DNA of 64,000 nt. It comes from Scatosoma sp048465415 (lineage in GTDB: Bacteria > Bacillota > Clostridia > Christensenellales > Borkfalkiaceae). Made by a program: the position numbers and the translations under genes. The stretch lies in contig DBFWLO010000015.1 of NCBI GenBank assembly GCA_048465415.1, forward strand, positions 62,001-126,000, read 5' to 3'. The notes under the pieces were generated by a model that searched no databases, was not told the DNA's origin, and saw nothing but the letters and a program-made list of their open reading frames with translations. This document shows, piece after piece, positions 18,626 through 27,440 of the stretch (its first letter is position 1; each line of letters starts with the position of its first letter).

Positions 18626-19150
18626 GTGATGAGTCTCGATCAACTTGCTCCCAAAATAGCGCGGCGCGACAAGCGGGCGTTCGAAGAGCTGTACGAAAAA
18701 ATGCGGCGGCTCGTCTATTCCGTCTGCCTCGGCGTGGTGAAAAATTCCGGCGCCGCGGAAGAACTCGTCCAGGATACCTTCGTGGCGGTCTGGACGCGGG
18801 CGGCGGAGTTCAAAGGCAAGGGGTTCAAGACGTGGATTCTCACGATTGCGAAAAACAAATCGCTCAATGCCCTGAGAAAGCAGAAACGGGAGTTTTCCGC
18901 CGACTTTACCGAACATGAAAATCTCGGCGGCAGTTATACCATAGATTCCGAGGCGGAGACGGGCGTCGTGCTCGCCGCCGCTTTGCGGCGTTTAGGGGAG
19001 AGCGACCGGGAGATCGTGCTTCTGAAAAACTCGGGCATGAAGACCAAAGAGATCGCGGAATTTTTAAAACTACCGCGCGGCACCGTTTCCTGGCGGTACG
19101 CCGAGGCGCTCAAAACGCTTAAAAAATATTTAGAGGAGGACGCGGAGTGA
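18626..19150 (+). CDS. ECF-type RNA polymerase sigma factor
   Basis: The 174-residue protein has sigma-70 region 2 (LVYSVCLGVVKNSGAAEELVQDTFVAVW) and region 4 (KTKEIAEFLKLPRGTVSWRY) and no regions 1 or 3, as in ECF factors. GTG 18626 and ATG 18629 are both possible starts, after AGGAAAAGGA. Its last codons overlap the start of the next gene by four bases (GTGA), so the two are translationally coupled. The downstream gene is the expected anti-sigma factor. Confidence 0.93.
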   Translation: MMSLDQLAPKIARRDKRAFEELYEKMRRLVYSVCLGVVKNSGAAEELVQDTFVAVWTRAAEFKGKGFKTWILTIAKNKSLNALRKQKREFSADFTEHENLGGSYTIDSEAETGVVLAAALRRLGESDREIVLLKNSGMKTKEIAEFLKLPRGTVSWRYAEALKTLKKYLEEDAE

Positions 19151-20538
19151 AAAAGTCGGATATAGAAAAAAAATTGAAAAGCGATTTAAGTTCTGCCGCG
19201 CCTTCCGATTTTCAGTCGCTTTGGAATCGGTGCGAGACCTGCGGCGTTCCAACGCCGGCAGAGGAGTGCGCGCCCGAGCTCGTCCCCGCCGCCGCGGGCG
19301 GTTCCCTCGGCGGACGTATTCCCCGCGGAAAGGGCGGCCGGCGGGCCCTCGCGTGGATCCTCATTGCGGCCATTCTTTTATCCTGCGCTTTATTTTCCCT
19401 CTTTTCCGGCCTGTGGGGATTGTTCAAAGGTCCGGGCGTACTTCCCGGTTCGGACGGATATTTTATTTTCGACATCAATCCTTCGGTGGAAATCTCCTAC
19501 GACAAAAAAGGGAGAGTCAAGGACGCGCAAGGACTTAACGAGGACGGCGAAGTTTTGCTCTACGGGGTAGACTTGGCGGGAAAAAGTTACGACGAGGCGG
19601 CGGAGATTCTTTTCGAGCGCTGTGTGAAGCTGGGATATTTTTCGGCGGCGCGCGCAGATAACGCCGTGCTCGTTTCCGCGACTCTCTCCGAGGGCGGCAA
19701 GGACGAGACGATGACCGAGGAGATGAAAAAACTGCTCTCCGACGCGTTCGCGTCCAGCAGGATCCGCGGCGTCGTCATCACCGGCGTGGATAATCCCGCG
19801 CTCGGCGAACAGGCCGCCGCTTACGGCATCGACGCGCAGAAATACGAGTTGATCCTGCTCTATCAGTCTCTCGGCGGCGAGCTCGCCGAGTCCCGGTACT
19901 CTTCCGTCACCGTGCGGGAGCTGTATGCGGGCATTTCCGAGCTGCAAAAAAAGCAGAAAAAGGCCGAGATCGCGGAATTGAAAGCGGAAGCGAGCGAAGC
20001 GGAGAGGGAACTTTTCGAGACTCTTTCGGAAACGGTGCAGGATCTCATCGAAGAGCTTGAAGAGTGTATCGAACGGCTCTATGAAGATACGGAAGACGAG
20101 GAGGACGAAGCGCGGCAGGAAGCGTACGAGGAACGGATCGAAGAACTTGAAAAATACGCCGAGGAGATCGAGGACGCCAAAAACAAGGGCGAGGTACAAT
20201 CGCTCGTGAATAAACTTTCCGCACTGATCAAAGAAATGTCGCGCGAGGAACCCGACGAGACTTTAAAGGCCTTGCTCGACGCCGTATACGCGCAGATCGA
20301 GACGCTGTACCGCGGTCTCGAAGATATGTTGAAAGAGTTGAAGCATTTAAGCGCCACGCCGGAAGAGACCAGCTCGGCAAGACTGGAAAAATACGGCGCC
20401 GCCGGCGGCGGAGACGAGGACTTCGACATCGAAAAGTGGCAGGAGGAAAAAGAAGAGGAATTCGCTTCCTCCTGGTACGAATTCAAAAAGCAGTGGGACG
20501 CGGAACGCGAGCACGATCTGGACGATGACGACGATTAA
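19147..20538 (+). CDS. Membrane anti-sigma factor with RsgI-type extracellular domain
   Basis: The 463-residue protein has a short cytoplasmic part (~75 residues), one membrane helix (near residues 76-97) and a large extracellular part. The latter begins with an RsgI middle domain, FIFDINPSVEISY, and continues in a long Glu/Lys-rich coiled-coil region. The N-terminal part is not a clear RsgI_N or zinc-binding anti-sigma domain. The four-base overlap with the sigma gene supports the anti-sigma role. The extracellular half is a paralogue of the lipoprotein at 17158. Confidence 0.8.
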   Translation: MKKSDIEKKLKSDLSSAAPSDFQSLWNRCETCGVPTPAEECAPELVPAAAGGSLGGRIPRGKGGRRALAWILIAAILLSCALFSLFSGLWGLFKGPGVLPGSDGYFIFDINPSVEISYDKKGRVKDAQGLNEDGEVLLYGVDLAGKSYDEAAEILFERCVKLGYFSAARADNAVLVSATLSEGGKDETMTEEMKKLLSDAFASSRIRGVVITGVDNPALGEQAAAYGIDAQKYELILLYQSLGGELAESRYSSVTVRELYAGISELQKKQKKAEIAELKAEASEAERELFETLSETVQDLIEELEECIERLYEDTEDEEDEARQEAYEERIEELEKYAEEIEDAKNKGEVQSLVNKLSALIKEMSREEPDETLKALLDAVYAQIETLYRGLEDMLKELKHLSATPEETSSARLEKYGAAGGGDEDFDIEKWQEEKEEEFASSWYEFKKQWDAEREHDLDDDDD

Positions 20539-20573
20539 AAATCGGGAGGCAAAAAGCCGAAGATCCTCCGGAT

Positions 20574-20609
20574 AAAAAAAGAAACAGAAAATTTTCCGTT
20601 TCTTTTTTG
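20574..20609. terminator. Bidirectional terminator
   Basis: AAAAAAGAAAC and GTTTCTTTTTT flank a loop rich in A and T. The symmetrical A and T runs allow function on both strands, for the sigma operon and for the convergent cpsD-like gene. Confidence 0.75.
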
Positions 20610-20624
20610 TTTAAACAACCCTTT

Positions 20625-21473
20625 TCATTCATTCATAGATCGTACGGGGGGGGGGACTATTTTATCCGCGTTATTCATCATTTCGGGATCGCTGTCCTCA
20701 TAGGAATAATAGGAATAGTAATAATTTTTCTGATTGCCTTTGAGTTTTTTGGGATTGATGTGATAGTCGTTGACGACGATGCCGAGAACGTTCGCCTTAG
20801 CGAAGCGCAGGGTGTCGAGAGAATTTTTGATGTCGCTTTCGTACGAGCGCAGGTAGCGGCAGACGAGGAGGGCTCCGTCCGTCACGGGCAGAAGCGCCAG
20901 CGCGTCGGAGACGAGCTCGACGGGAGGAGTATCGTAAATGATATAATCGAATTCCTTTTTCAGTTTTTCCGAAAGCTCTTTCATCGCTTCGCTTTCGAGA
21001 AGCTCGTAGGGGCGGGGAGACTGCGTGCCCTGATAGATCACGTAAAGGTTTTCGTTTTGTTTGGACTGGTGGAGGATATCTTCGAGTTTCGCCTGACCGG
21101 AGAGGTAATCGCTCAGGCCGGGTTCGTGACGCTCGCCGAAATATTTGGAAACGCGCCCTTTACGGATATCCGCGTCGACGAGCACGACTTTGACGCTGGA
21201 CATGGCGAACATGAGCGCCAGATTGACGGTGATCGTCGTCTTGCCCTCTTCGGGAAACGTGGACGTGGAGAGCAGACTGACGCCGCCCATGCCTTCCTTT
21301 TTGGGAATCGCCACCGAAAGGGAGGCTTTGAGATTGCGGAAGGCTTCCGTGACGCCGAAGGGCGTCGTTTCGTTCAAAAGATAGGTTCTGCGCAGGGAGT
21401 CCCGGCTTTGTTCGTAATTTTTCTTTTGCTTATTGCGGCGGATATTGGAAAAGAATCCCGTGAATACGCTCAT
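20625..21473 (-). CDS. CpsD/CapB family tyrosine-protein kinase (BY-kinase)
   Basis: The 282-residue protein has the BY-kinase motifs: Walker A (TFPEEGKTTITVN), Walker A' (VKVVLVDADIRKG) and Walker B (FDYIIYDTPP). A tyrosine cluster, NYYYSYYSY, near residue 255 is the autophosphorylation tail. It controls exopolysaccharide chain length and export together with the membrane adaptor encoded just upstream. Its start overlaps the adaptor stop by four bases (ATGA). Near the 3' end a run of ten C on the coding strand (20646-20655) encodes Pro-Pro-Pro, so slippage would change only the last few residues. Confidence 0.93.
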   Translation of the reverse strand: MSVFTGFFSNIRRNKQKKNYEQSRDSLRRTYLLNETTPFGVTEAFRNLKASLSVAIPKKEGMGGVSLLSTSTFPEEGKTTITVNLALMFAMSSVKVVLVDADIRKGRVSKYFGERHEPGLSDYLSGQAKLEDILHQSKQNENLYVIYQGTQSPRPYELLESEAMKELSEKLKKEFDYIIYDTPPVELVSDALALLPVTDGALLVCRYLRSYESDIKNSLDTLRFAKANVLGIVVNDYHINPKKLKGNQKNYYYSYYSYEDSDPEMMNNADKIVPPPVRSMNE

Positions 21474-22273
21474 TTTACCGCCTCCTGAGAAGTTTTATTT
21501 CCCTTATCGTCCGCGATCGTGTCGATCCTGGGAATGACGCCGAGCACGGGGACTTTGAATTTCTGGGGGATAGCTTCGTAATCGCGCAGACGATTGTCCG
21601 TTCTGTCGACGACGACTACGACTACGCACGCGACGATCGCCGCGGCGAGGCCGATGATCGCGCCGAATTTGATCATTTCCTTTTTGGTCTGGCCTTCGTT
21701 GAGGAGTCCGGAGCGCGCAAAGTTTATCTGTTCGCACACGGTCGTGCCGAACGTGCCTTCTCCCAGCATATTCTTGACGAAGTCGGGGAGTTTGGTGCGG
21801 ATTTGTTCGAGAAGGTTTTTTGCCAGCGTCGGATTGTTGAGCACGGAGACTTTCGCCGCGATGACGTTCGTTCCCACCGTGTAGGTGTAGGAAACGGACT
21901 TATTCATCATTTTGAGGAAATCATCGTATTTTTCCGTGTCGTATTCGATGCCCTGCGCTTCGGGAAGGTCCGCCATCAGCATACGCGTGAACCGTTCGGA
22001 GGCGAGCAGCGCCTGAATCTGTTTGAGAATTTCTTCTTTATAAGTCTGATAAATTTGTCCGTTGGCTTCTTCGTTGTCTTTGCCCGTCGAGGAAACGTAG
22101 TATTCCGTCTTGGCGCCGTAATAATGCACGTCGTGGTACTTTGCGAACCCGAACGCCATTCCCACGGCCGCTCCGGCGAACAGGACGGCGACGATGAGCC
22201 AGATCTTCGTCCAGATCGCCCGAAAAATATCCGACAACCGGATTTCCTCTTCGGCTTGAATCTCTTCTTGCAT
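21470..22273 (-). CDS. Wzz/CapA-type chain-length determinant, BY-kinase adaptor
   Basis: The 267-residue protein has two membrane helices (near residues 25-45 and 205-225) around an extracellular loop with polysaccharide co-polymerase character. A cytoplasmic C-terminus follows, which would activate the CpsD kinase. The start is ATG 22273, with AAGGAGAAAG in front; an in-frame extension to 22357 has no ribosome site. The pair lacks nearby glycosyltransferases, so the polysaccharide locus must lie elsewhere. Confidence 0.9.
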   Translation of the reverse strand: MQEEIQAEEEIRLSDIFRAIWTKIWLIVAVLFAGAAVGMAFGFAKYHDVHYYGAKTEYYVSSTGKDNEEANGQIYQTYKEEILKQIQALLASERFTRMLMADLPEAQGIEYDTEKYDDFLKMMNKSVSYTYTVGTNVIAAKVSVLNNPTLAKNLLEQIRTKLPDFVKNMLGEGTFGTTVCEQINFARSGLLNEGQTKKEMIKFGAIIGLAAAIVACVVVVVVDRTDNRLRDYEAIPQKFKVPVLGVIPRIDTIADDKGNKTSQEAVK

Positions 22274-22450
22274 AACTTTCTCCTTACTTTTATAAATGAA
22301 ATTTCCGGGCTTGTCCGCGCGCTGTCCGGAACGGGAAAAGGCCGGACGGCTGACCACCGTCTTAAAAAGCGCCCCGCGGCGGCGTGGAAAAACGCGGCTT
22401 TTCCGGAGATTTCCGCCTCTTTCCGACCTTTTTCGTAAACTCTCTACGAC

Positions 22451-22479
22451 ATTATATCATTTTCATACGCACTTGTAAA
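22451..22479 (-). promoter_or_regulatory. Promoter of the wzz-cpsD pair
   Basis: On the minus strand TTTACA (22479-22474), 17 bases, then TATAAT (22456-22451) is a good sigma-A promoter about 180 bases before the start codon at 22273. Confidence 0.75.
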
Positions 22480-22535
22480 GTGTTTTTTCAAATATTCCGG
22501 TTATACGATTTTTTGCGTATGCCGGTGATAAAAAT

Positions 22536-23699
22536 TCAAAGCACTTGCAGGATAAAAAATTTGAGATAGCGAGTTTCCTCCTCGTTTAAAAGCGCGGGGT
22601 GGTCGGGCGCCTGCGTGCGGATCTCCGCGCAGCGCACCCGTCTCCCGCTCTCTTTCGCCGCTTCCGAAAGCATCTTTTCGAAGAGGGGCGGCGTCATATA
22701 GTGCGAGCAGGAACAAGTGGCGAGAAAGCCGCCGCGCTCTACGAGCTTCATGGCGAGAAGATTGATGTCTTTATAGCCGCGGTACGCGTCTTTCACCTCC
22801 GCTGCGCTTTTACAGAACGCCGGCGGATCGAGGACGATGAGGGAAAATTTTTCGCCTTTCGTCTTATACTCGCGCAGCACCTCGAACACGTCGCCGCAGC
22901 GCGTTTTGATATTGGTAAGTCCGTTCAGGCGCGCGTTTTTTTCGACGTTTCCGAGCGCGGGCGGGGAGACGTCCACCGCCGTCACTTCCCGGGCGGTCAG
23001 CGCCGCGTTGAGCGAGAACCCGCCGCTGTTGCAAAAGCAGTCGAGAACGCGGCCGCGGGCGAAACGTCGGATCGCGAAGCGGTTTTCCTTCTGATCGAGG
23101 AAATAACCCGTCTTTTGGCCGTTTTTCACGTCCACGGACATTTTCAGCCCGTTTTCCTCGACGACGACTTCGTCGGGGACTTCCCCGTACAGGACGCCCT
23201 TTTCGAGCGGCAGGCCCTCTTTCGCGCGCACGGCGGCGTCGGAACGTTCGTAGATGCCGCGGGGGGAAAAGAGCTCTTTAAGGACGCGGCAGACGAGTTC
23301 CTTGCGGCGGTGGACGCCGAGGGAGAGAAATTGTACGACGAGCACGTCGGCGTACTTATCCACGATGAGCGCCGGGAGATTGTCCGCTTCGCCGAACACC
23401 ACCCGGCAGCAATTTTCGTAGCCGAGGCTTTTCCTGTATTCCCACGCCGCGCCGATCCGCTCCCGATAGAGTTCTTCGCCGTCCTCTTCGCTGCCGCGGA
23501 TAAAGATCCGGACGAGGATTTTCGAGGCGTGATTGAGATAGCCTTTGCCGATAAAGCGGCCGTCGAAGGAACAAACAGAAGCGAGGCCGCCGTTCTTGTC
23601 CTTGCCCTCGATACGGGCGACTTCGTTGGCGTATACCCAGCTATGGCCGGCGAGCAGGCGTTTTTCTTCGTTCTTTTTCAAATAAACCGTATAGGGCAT
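22536..23699 (-). CDS. Class I SAM-dependent rRNA methyltransferase, RlmI-like
   Basis: The 387-residue protein has an N-terminal PUA-like domain (residues ~1-75), a linker domain and a Rossmann methyltransferase domain. Motif I is VLDCFCNSGGFSLNAA, motif IV is VLDPPAF and a TCSCSH motif provides the catalytic cysteine region typical of cytosine-C5 RNA methyltransferases. RlmI methylates C1962 of 23S rRNA. The start is ATG 23699, preceded by GAGGAAAAC; a longer in-frame extension runs into the mntP riboswitch and is not used. Confidence 0.9.
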   Translation of the reverse strand: MPYTVYLKKNEEKRLLAGHSWVYANEVARIEGKDKNGGLASVCSFDGRFIGKGYLNHASKILVRIFIRGSEEDGEELYRERIGAAWEYRKSLGYENCCRVVFGEADNLPALIVDKYADVLVVQFLSLGVHRRKELVCRVLKELFSPRGIYERSDAAVRAKEGLPLEKGVLYGEVPDEVVVEENGLKMSVDVKNGQKTGYFLDQKENRFAIRRFARGRVLDCFCNSGGFSLNAALTAREVTAVDVSPPALGNVEKNARLNGLTNIKTRCGDVFEVLREYKTKGEKFSLIVLDPPAFCKSAAEVKDAYRGYKDINLLAMKLVERGGFLATCSCSHYMTPPLFEKMLSEAAKESGRRVRCAEIRTQAPDHPALLNEEETRYLKFFILQVL

Positions 23700-23756
23700 G
23701 TGAGTTTTCCTCGTTTTCCGGCATAAAATTAACGTAAGAATTATAACATATATTTG

Positions 23757-23785
23757 TTGACAAGTAAAGCGGATTATGCTAAAAT
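23757..23785 (+). promoter_or_regulatory. Promoter of mntP
   Basis: TTGACA (23757-23762), 17 bases, then TAAAAT (23780-23785) with an extended TGC just before it. Transcription would start near 23792, at the first base of the riboswitch. Confidence 0.85.
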
Positions 23786-23791
23786 GGAGAA

Positions 23792-23912
23792 AATAAGGGA
23801 GTAGTCCGGCTCTTTCAAAAAAGGAGCGGTCAAATCTACATAATGGAAGGGGACCAGGCGCTTTTACGCCTTGAAAAACTTTCAGGTTTGACATCAAACG
23901 GCGAGACTTATG
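23792..23912 (+). ncRNA. yybP-ykoY manganese riboswitch
   Basis: The conserved pieces occur in order: GGGAGTAG (23798-23805), GGTCAAATCTAC (23828 onward), TTTGACAT and GCGAGACTT. A closing stem pairs ATAAG (23793-23797) with CTTAT (23907-23911). The motif binds Mn2+ and raises expression of manganese exporters. The next gene is mntP, a classical target. The core match is by eye. Confidence 0.85.
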
Positions 23913-23955
23913 CGAGACGAAAGAAAAATTCGACGCATGGAGTCTCGCTTTTTTT
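23912..23955 (+). terminator. Expression-platform terminator of the mntP riboswitch
   Basis: GCGAGAC (23912-23918) pairs with GTCTCGC (23942-23948), which is followed by seven T. A second GCGAGAC inside the riboswitch (23901-23907) could compete for the same partner, giving a simple switch between termination and read-through. Confidence 0.8.
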
Positions 23956-23979
23956 CGCGGGAAGCCGGGGAGGGATCTT

Positions 23980-24597
23980 ATGGATATTTTCGATATACTG
24001 CTTTTGGCCGTGGCTTTATCGATGGACGCGGCGGCGGTGGGCATGACGGACGGCATGTCGAATCCGGGCATGCCCGTGAAGCGGACGCTTCTGATCGGCG
24101 CTTTCTTCGGCGTCTTTCAGGCGCTGATGCCGCTCGGAGGGTATTTCTTGACCAAGCTCGTGGCGGATTCTTTCCTCGACGGTTTTGAAAAGGCCTCTTC
24201 GTGCGTCTCCTTCCTGCTTCTGACCTTGCTCGGCGGCAAGATGATCTTCGACTGCGTCAGGGAAATGCGAGCAAAGTCGCGGGGCTGCTGTCCCGCCGGC
24301 GAGACGCTTTCGGCGGAGCTGCCGGTCGGGAAACTGACTTTGCAGGCGATCGCCACTTCCATCGACGCGTTCGCGATCGGCGTCACCTTCCAGCTGGCCG
24401 AACATTCCGCGGAAGGGCTCTTTCCGCCCGTCGGCTGGGCGGTGTTCATCATCGGCGTCGTCACGTTCGGGTTAAGCGTCGGCGCCGTGCGCATCGGCCG
24501 CATCATCGGCGACAAGCTCGCCGACAAAGCGGAATTGGCCGGGGGCGCCGTGCTCGTCCTCATCGGGATCAAGCTCCTCGTCGAGGGGCTGCTCTGA
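23980..24597 (+). CDS. mntP: Manganese efflux pump MntP
   Basis: The 205-residue membrane protein has six predicted helices. The two pseudo-repeat signatures with their conserved aspartates, ALSMDAAAVG and TSIDAFAIG, are those of the MntP family. A short Cys-containing loop lies between the halves. It exports Mn2+ and is controlled here by the manganese riboswitch directly upstream, which strongly supports the assignment. Confidence 0.95.
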   Translation: MDIFDILLLAVALSMDAAAVGMTDGMSNPGMPVKRTLLIGAFFGVFQALMPLGGYFLTKLVADSFLDGFEKASSCVSFLLLTLLGGKMIFDCVREMRAKSRGCCPAGETLSAELPVGKLTLQAIATSIDAFAIGVTFQLAEHSAEGLFPPVGWAVFIIGVVTFGLSVGAVRIGRIIGDKLADKAELAGGAVLVLIGIKLLVEGLL

Positions 24598-24811
24598 GGC
24601 GGAGCGATTTCGCCGTGCAGGCGCACCCTTTCGGGAGGATTTTTACATCGGCCGTATCCGGCTCCATCTCAACGCGAAGGGCGTGGAAGCCTTCAACGCC
24701 GGCCGCACGGAGCTTTGCAACCGGCGGGGAAAATTTTCGCGCCGGAGAACAAATTCGACGCTAAGGTTATAAAATAGGCGAAAATCGCGGAAAATATTTT
24801 TATCAATCCTC

Positions 24812-24840
24812 TTGAAAGAGGAGAAAAAATGGTGTATAAT
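24812..24840 (+). promoter_or_regulatory. Promoter of the phosphotransferase gene
   Basis: TTGAAA (24812-24817), 17 bases, then a perfect TATAAT (24835-24840), about 40 bases before the start codon. The preceding 200 bases after mntP show no gene. Confidence 0.8.
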
Positions 24841-24881
24841 AAAAGCGGTTCAAAACGACGGGCAAGGGGAGGAACAAAAGC

Positions 24882-25637
24882 ATGGAACTTAAAAACGCGG
24901 CGGAGATCTGCCGCCGCAAAGACAAAGTGTTTTATCGGGACAGGGAAAAGCTGATCAAGTTATTCGACGAGAGCTATCCCAAAGAAAGCGTGCTCAACGA
25001 AGCGCTCAATCAGGCGCGGGTTGAAAATACGGCTCTGCATGTGCCCAGGATTTTGGAAGTGACGACCGTGAACGGGAAATGGGCGATCGTCATGCAGTTC
25101 GTCGAAGGGGAGACGCTCGCCTCGCTGATGGAAAAGGAGCCCGGGCGGGAGAAGGAATATCTCGCGCGGTTCGTCGGGCTGCAAACGGAGATAAGCGCGC
25201 AGAAGGTTCCCCTTCTGCCCCGCCTCAAAGATAAAATGGAGGGAAAGATCGCCGCCAGCGAATATTCCGAGGAGATGAGATACGACCTGCTCACGAGGCT
25301 GAACGGCCTGCCTAAGCATTACAAGCTCTGCCACGGGGATTTCCGGCCGAGCAACGTCATTCTCACGCCCGAAGGCGTGCCTTATATCATCGACTGGTCG
25401 CACGCGACGCAGGGCAACGCTTCCGCCGACGCGGCGCGCACCTATCTCATTTTTCGTTTGCAGGGCAAAGACGCCCTCGCCGAGGAATATCTGAAACTCT
25501 ACTGCGAAAAGACGGGCACCGCCCGTTCCTACGTCGAGGAGATCCTACCCATCGTCGCCGCGACGCAGACCGCGAAGAGCACGGAAGCGGAAAAAAAGAT
25601 GCTGAGAAAATGGGTGGACGTGGTGGACTGGCAATAA
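24882..25637 (+). CDS. Aminoglycoside/choline-kinase-fold phosphotransferase
   Basis: The 251-residue protein has the catalytic motif LCHGDFRPSNVI (near residue 149) with the Asp and Asn of the HGDxxxxN loop, and the metal-binding IIDWSHA about 20 residues later. The N-lobe is short. Proteins of this kind phosphorylate small hydroxyl-containing molecules, including antibiotics, choline and sugars. The substrate cannot be read from the sequence. It stands alone, with its own promoter and a strong terminator. Confidence 0.85.
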   Translation: MELKNAAEICRRKDKVFYRDREKLIKLFDESYPKESVLNEALNQARVENTALHVPRILEVTTVNGKWAIVMQFVEGETLASLMEKEPGREKEYLARFVGLQTEISAQKVPLLPRLKDKMEGKIAASEYSEEMRYDLLTRLNGLPKHYKLCHGDFRPSNVILTPEGVPYIIDWSHATQGNASADAARTYLIFRLQGKDALAEEYLKLYCEKTGTARSYVEEILPIVAATQTAKSTEAEKKMLRKWVDVVDWQ

Positions 25638-25650
25638 AGGAAAATAAAAG

Positions 25651-25687
25651 AAAGCCGGCGCGGAAGAAGGTTCCGCGCCGGCTTTTT
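25651..25687 (+). terminator. Rho-independent terminator
   Basis: A perfect 15-bp stem, AAAGCCGGCGCGGAA and its complement with a 5-base loop, ends in a T run. It follows the phosphotransferase gene. Confidence 0.92.
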
Positions 25688-25771
25688 GGTCGTACGGGGG
25701 AGGGAGGCACAAAAACCGGGCGGAAAAACGTATAAATAAAAGGAAATATTTTTTATAAGGAGTAAAAAAGT

Positions 25772-27049
25772 ATGAATCCGTTTTCCGAAAAACCCCTTCC
25801 CGTAGATAAGGCGCTTCAAAACTGGCAGCAGCTCTATCCGAAAGCCTATAACAAGCGGGAGATCGATCCCTATACCAAAACGCGCATCATACTCATGAAC
25901 GGTACGGAATTCGAGGCGAACTGGTTCTCTCATCAGTTTTCCCGGCATACCGACGACAACGATCTGCGGCGGGAACTGGCGCAGACGAGGTTCATCGAGA
26001 AACAGCAGCAGATCAAAATCTCTCTCCTCAAACCCTCCAACGAGAGTATTCTCGAACATACGATTTCCTACGAGCAGCTGGCGGTGGATCTGACGGCGGA
26101 GCTCGCGCGCCGGGAAAAAGACTGCTATGTGAAAAAGACGCTCGATTTCGCTCTTCTCGAAGATTTCGATCATTTATACCGCTATTCAGACCTCCTCGAA
26201 ATGGAGCAGGGGATTTATGCGGAGAAGCTTGTGGGACGGTACACCGAGATCATGCCGGGCCGGCCGACGATTTCCCATCATCGCTATCCCACGGACAACG
26301 TGCGGCGCAGCATCGATTCCAAGTGTTCGGACGTCCAGACGGTGCTCTCTACCATGATCATCACCGCCGCCGAGCAGCAGACGATGAACTATTATATGAA
26401 CGTCACCGATTTCTCGCCCTCCGATCTCGGGCGGCGGCTGTACGAGGAGATCGCGCTCGTGGAGGAAGAACATGTCACGCAGTACGAGGATCTCATGGAT
26501 CCTTCTTCGACCTGGCTGGAAATGCTGCTCTGGCACGAGTACAACGAATGCTATCTCTATTGGTCCTGCTATATGACGGAGACCGACCGTTACGTCAAAG
26601 CGCTTTGGGAGGAGAATCTGCTCATGGAGATCTCTCATCTGCACAAGGCGGCGGAACTTCTGAAAAAGTACGAGGGCAAGGAATGGCAGGAGGTGATCAA
26701 AGACGGGGAATTCCCCAAGCCGCTCTCCCTGCATGAAAATATCGATTACGTGCGTTCCGTTTTAAGCGATACGGTGCAGTTCACCTCCCGGAACGAGGAC
26801 TATGTGCGCGTCCGCGATCTTTCCCCCAACGACGAATTTTTCCGCTATCAGAATCTCGTCAATCCCACCCCCGACATCGTGCCCGCCCATCAGACGATCG
26901 CCGCTTATATCCGCAGTCACGGCAGGGATTACCGCTTCCAGGTCGCGCCCAATCCCATTCCCGAGCTCCGCGACCGGCGCTCCGACAATACGTCGGTGGG
27001 GCGCGTACCCAACGCCGCGCCCAGTTCCGATTTTTTCTGTAACCGTTGA
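25772..27049 (+). CDS. Ferritin-like fold protein of unknown function
   Basis: The 425-residue protein is not recognised as a named family. Its middle (residues ~125-310) has the Glu/His spacing of a di-iron four-helix bundle: LLEDFDHLYRY, then IALVEEEHVTQYEDL, LWHEYNECYLYW and LLMEISHLHKA. The N- and C-terminal ~100 residues lack clear motifs; the C-terminus is Pro/Arg-rich. There is no signal peptide. A role in iron or oxygen chemistry, or as a spore-layer component, is an inference. AAGGAG precedes the ATG, and the gene is monocistronic between terminators. Confidence 0.65.
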   Translation: MNPFSEKPLPVDKALQNWQQLYPKAYNKREIDPYTKTRIILMNGTEFEANWFSHQFSRHTDDNDLRRELAQTRFIEKQQQIKISLLKPSNESILEHTISYEQLAVDLTAELARREKDCYVKKTLDFALLEDFDHLYRYSDLLEMEQGIYAEKLVGRYTEIMPGRPTISHHRYPTDNVRRSIDSKCSDVQTVLSTMIITAAEQQTMNYYMNVTDFSPSDLGRRLYEEIALVEEEHVTQYEDLMDPSSTWLEMLLWHEYNECYLYWSCYMTETDRYVKALWEENLLMEISHLHKAAELLKKYEGKEWQEVIKDGEFPKPLSLHENIDYVRSVLSDTVQFTSRNEDYVRVRDLSPNDEFFRYQNLVNPTPDIVPAHQTIAAYIRSHGRDYRFQVAPNPIPELRDRRSDNTSVGRVPNAAPSSDFFCNR

Positions 27050-27090
27050 TCGGAAAAAGGATTTCCAAACTTTGTCTTTCTCCGTTTCCG

Positions 27091-27118
27091 GCCGGCCGTT
27101 TTTGCGGCCGGCTTTTTT
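27091..27118 (+). terminator. Rho-independent terminator
   Basis: GCCGGCCG and CGGCCGGC flank a 6-base loop and are followed by six T, just after the ferritin-like gene. Confidence 0.9.
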
Positions 27119-27272
27119 CGTGCGCGGGAAATACGGGCGCGGCGGGCGGAAAAGAAACGCCCGCTTCTTTGCTCAAACGGAGAAAAAACTATGAAAAAAC
27201 GCTGATAAACCGCAAAAAAAAGAAAAATAAAAAAAATTCCTAAAAAAATTGAAAAACACGACTCAAAACAGC

Positions 27273-27301
27273 TTGACAGAATTTTCGATTAATAATACAA
27301 T
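27273..27301 (+). promoter_or_regulatory. Promoter of rplM-rpsI
   Basis: TTGACA (27273-27278), 17 bases, then TACAAT (27296-27301). It precedes a long leader. Confidence 0.85.
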
Positions 27302-27307
27302 TAGAAG

Positions 27308-27430
27308 GCAAGTTGAAAGAAGAGCGCGTTTTCGCCCTGTGCAGCCCCGTATTTGAAAGGCGCGGACGCTCTTAAAGCACTTTCACGACAATCATATTCA
27401 ATCAGGTTAGAAAATACACACGAATAAGGA
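27308..27430 (+). ncRNA. Possible L13 autoregulatory leader
   Basis: The transcript from the promoter above would carry a leader of about 130 bases before rplM. It contains a stem AGAGCG (27321-27326) with CGCTCT (27367-27372) around a branched GC-rich interior. Firmicutes rplM genes often have such an r-protein leader. The match to the known L13 leader is by position and not by a verified consensus. Confidence 0.45.
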
Positions 27431-27440
27431 GTAACAGGAT

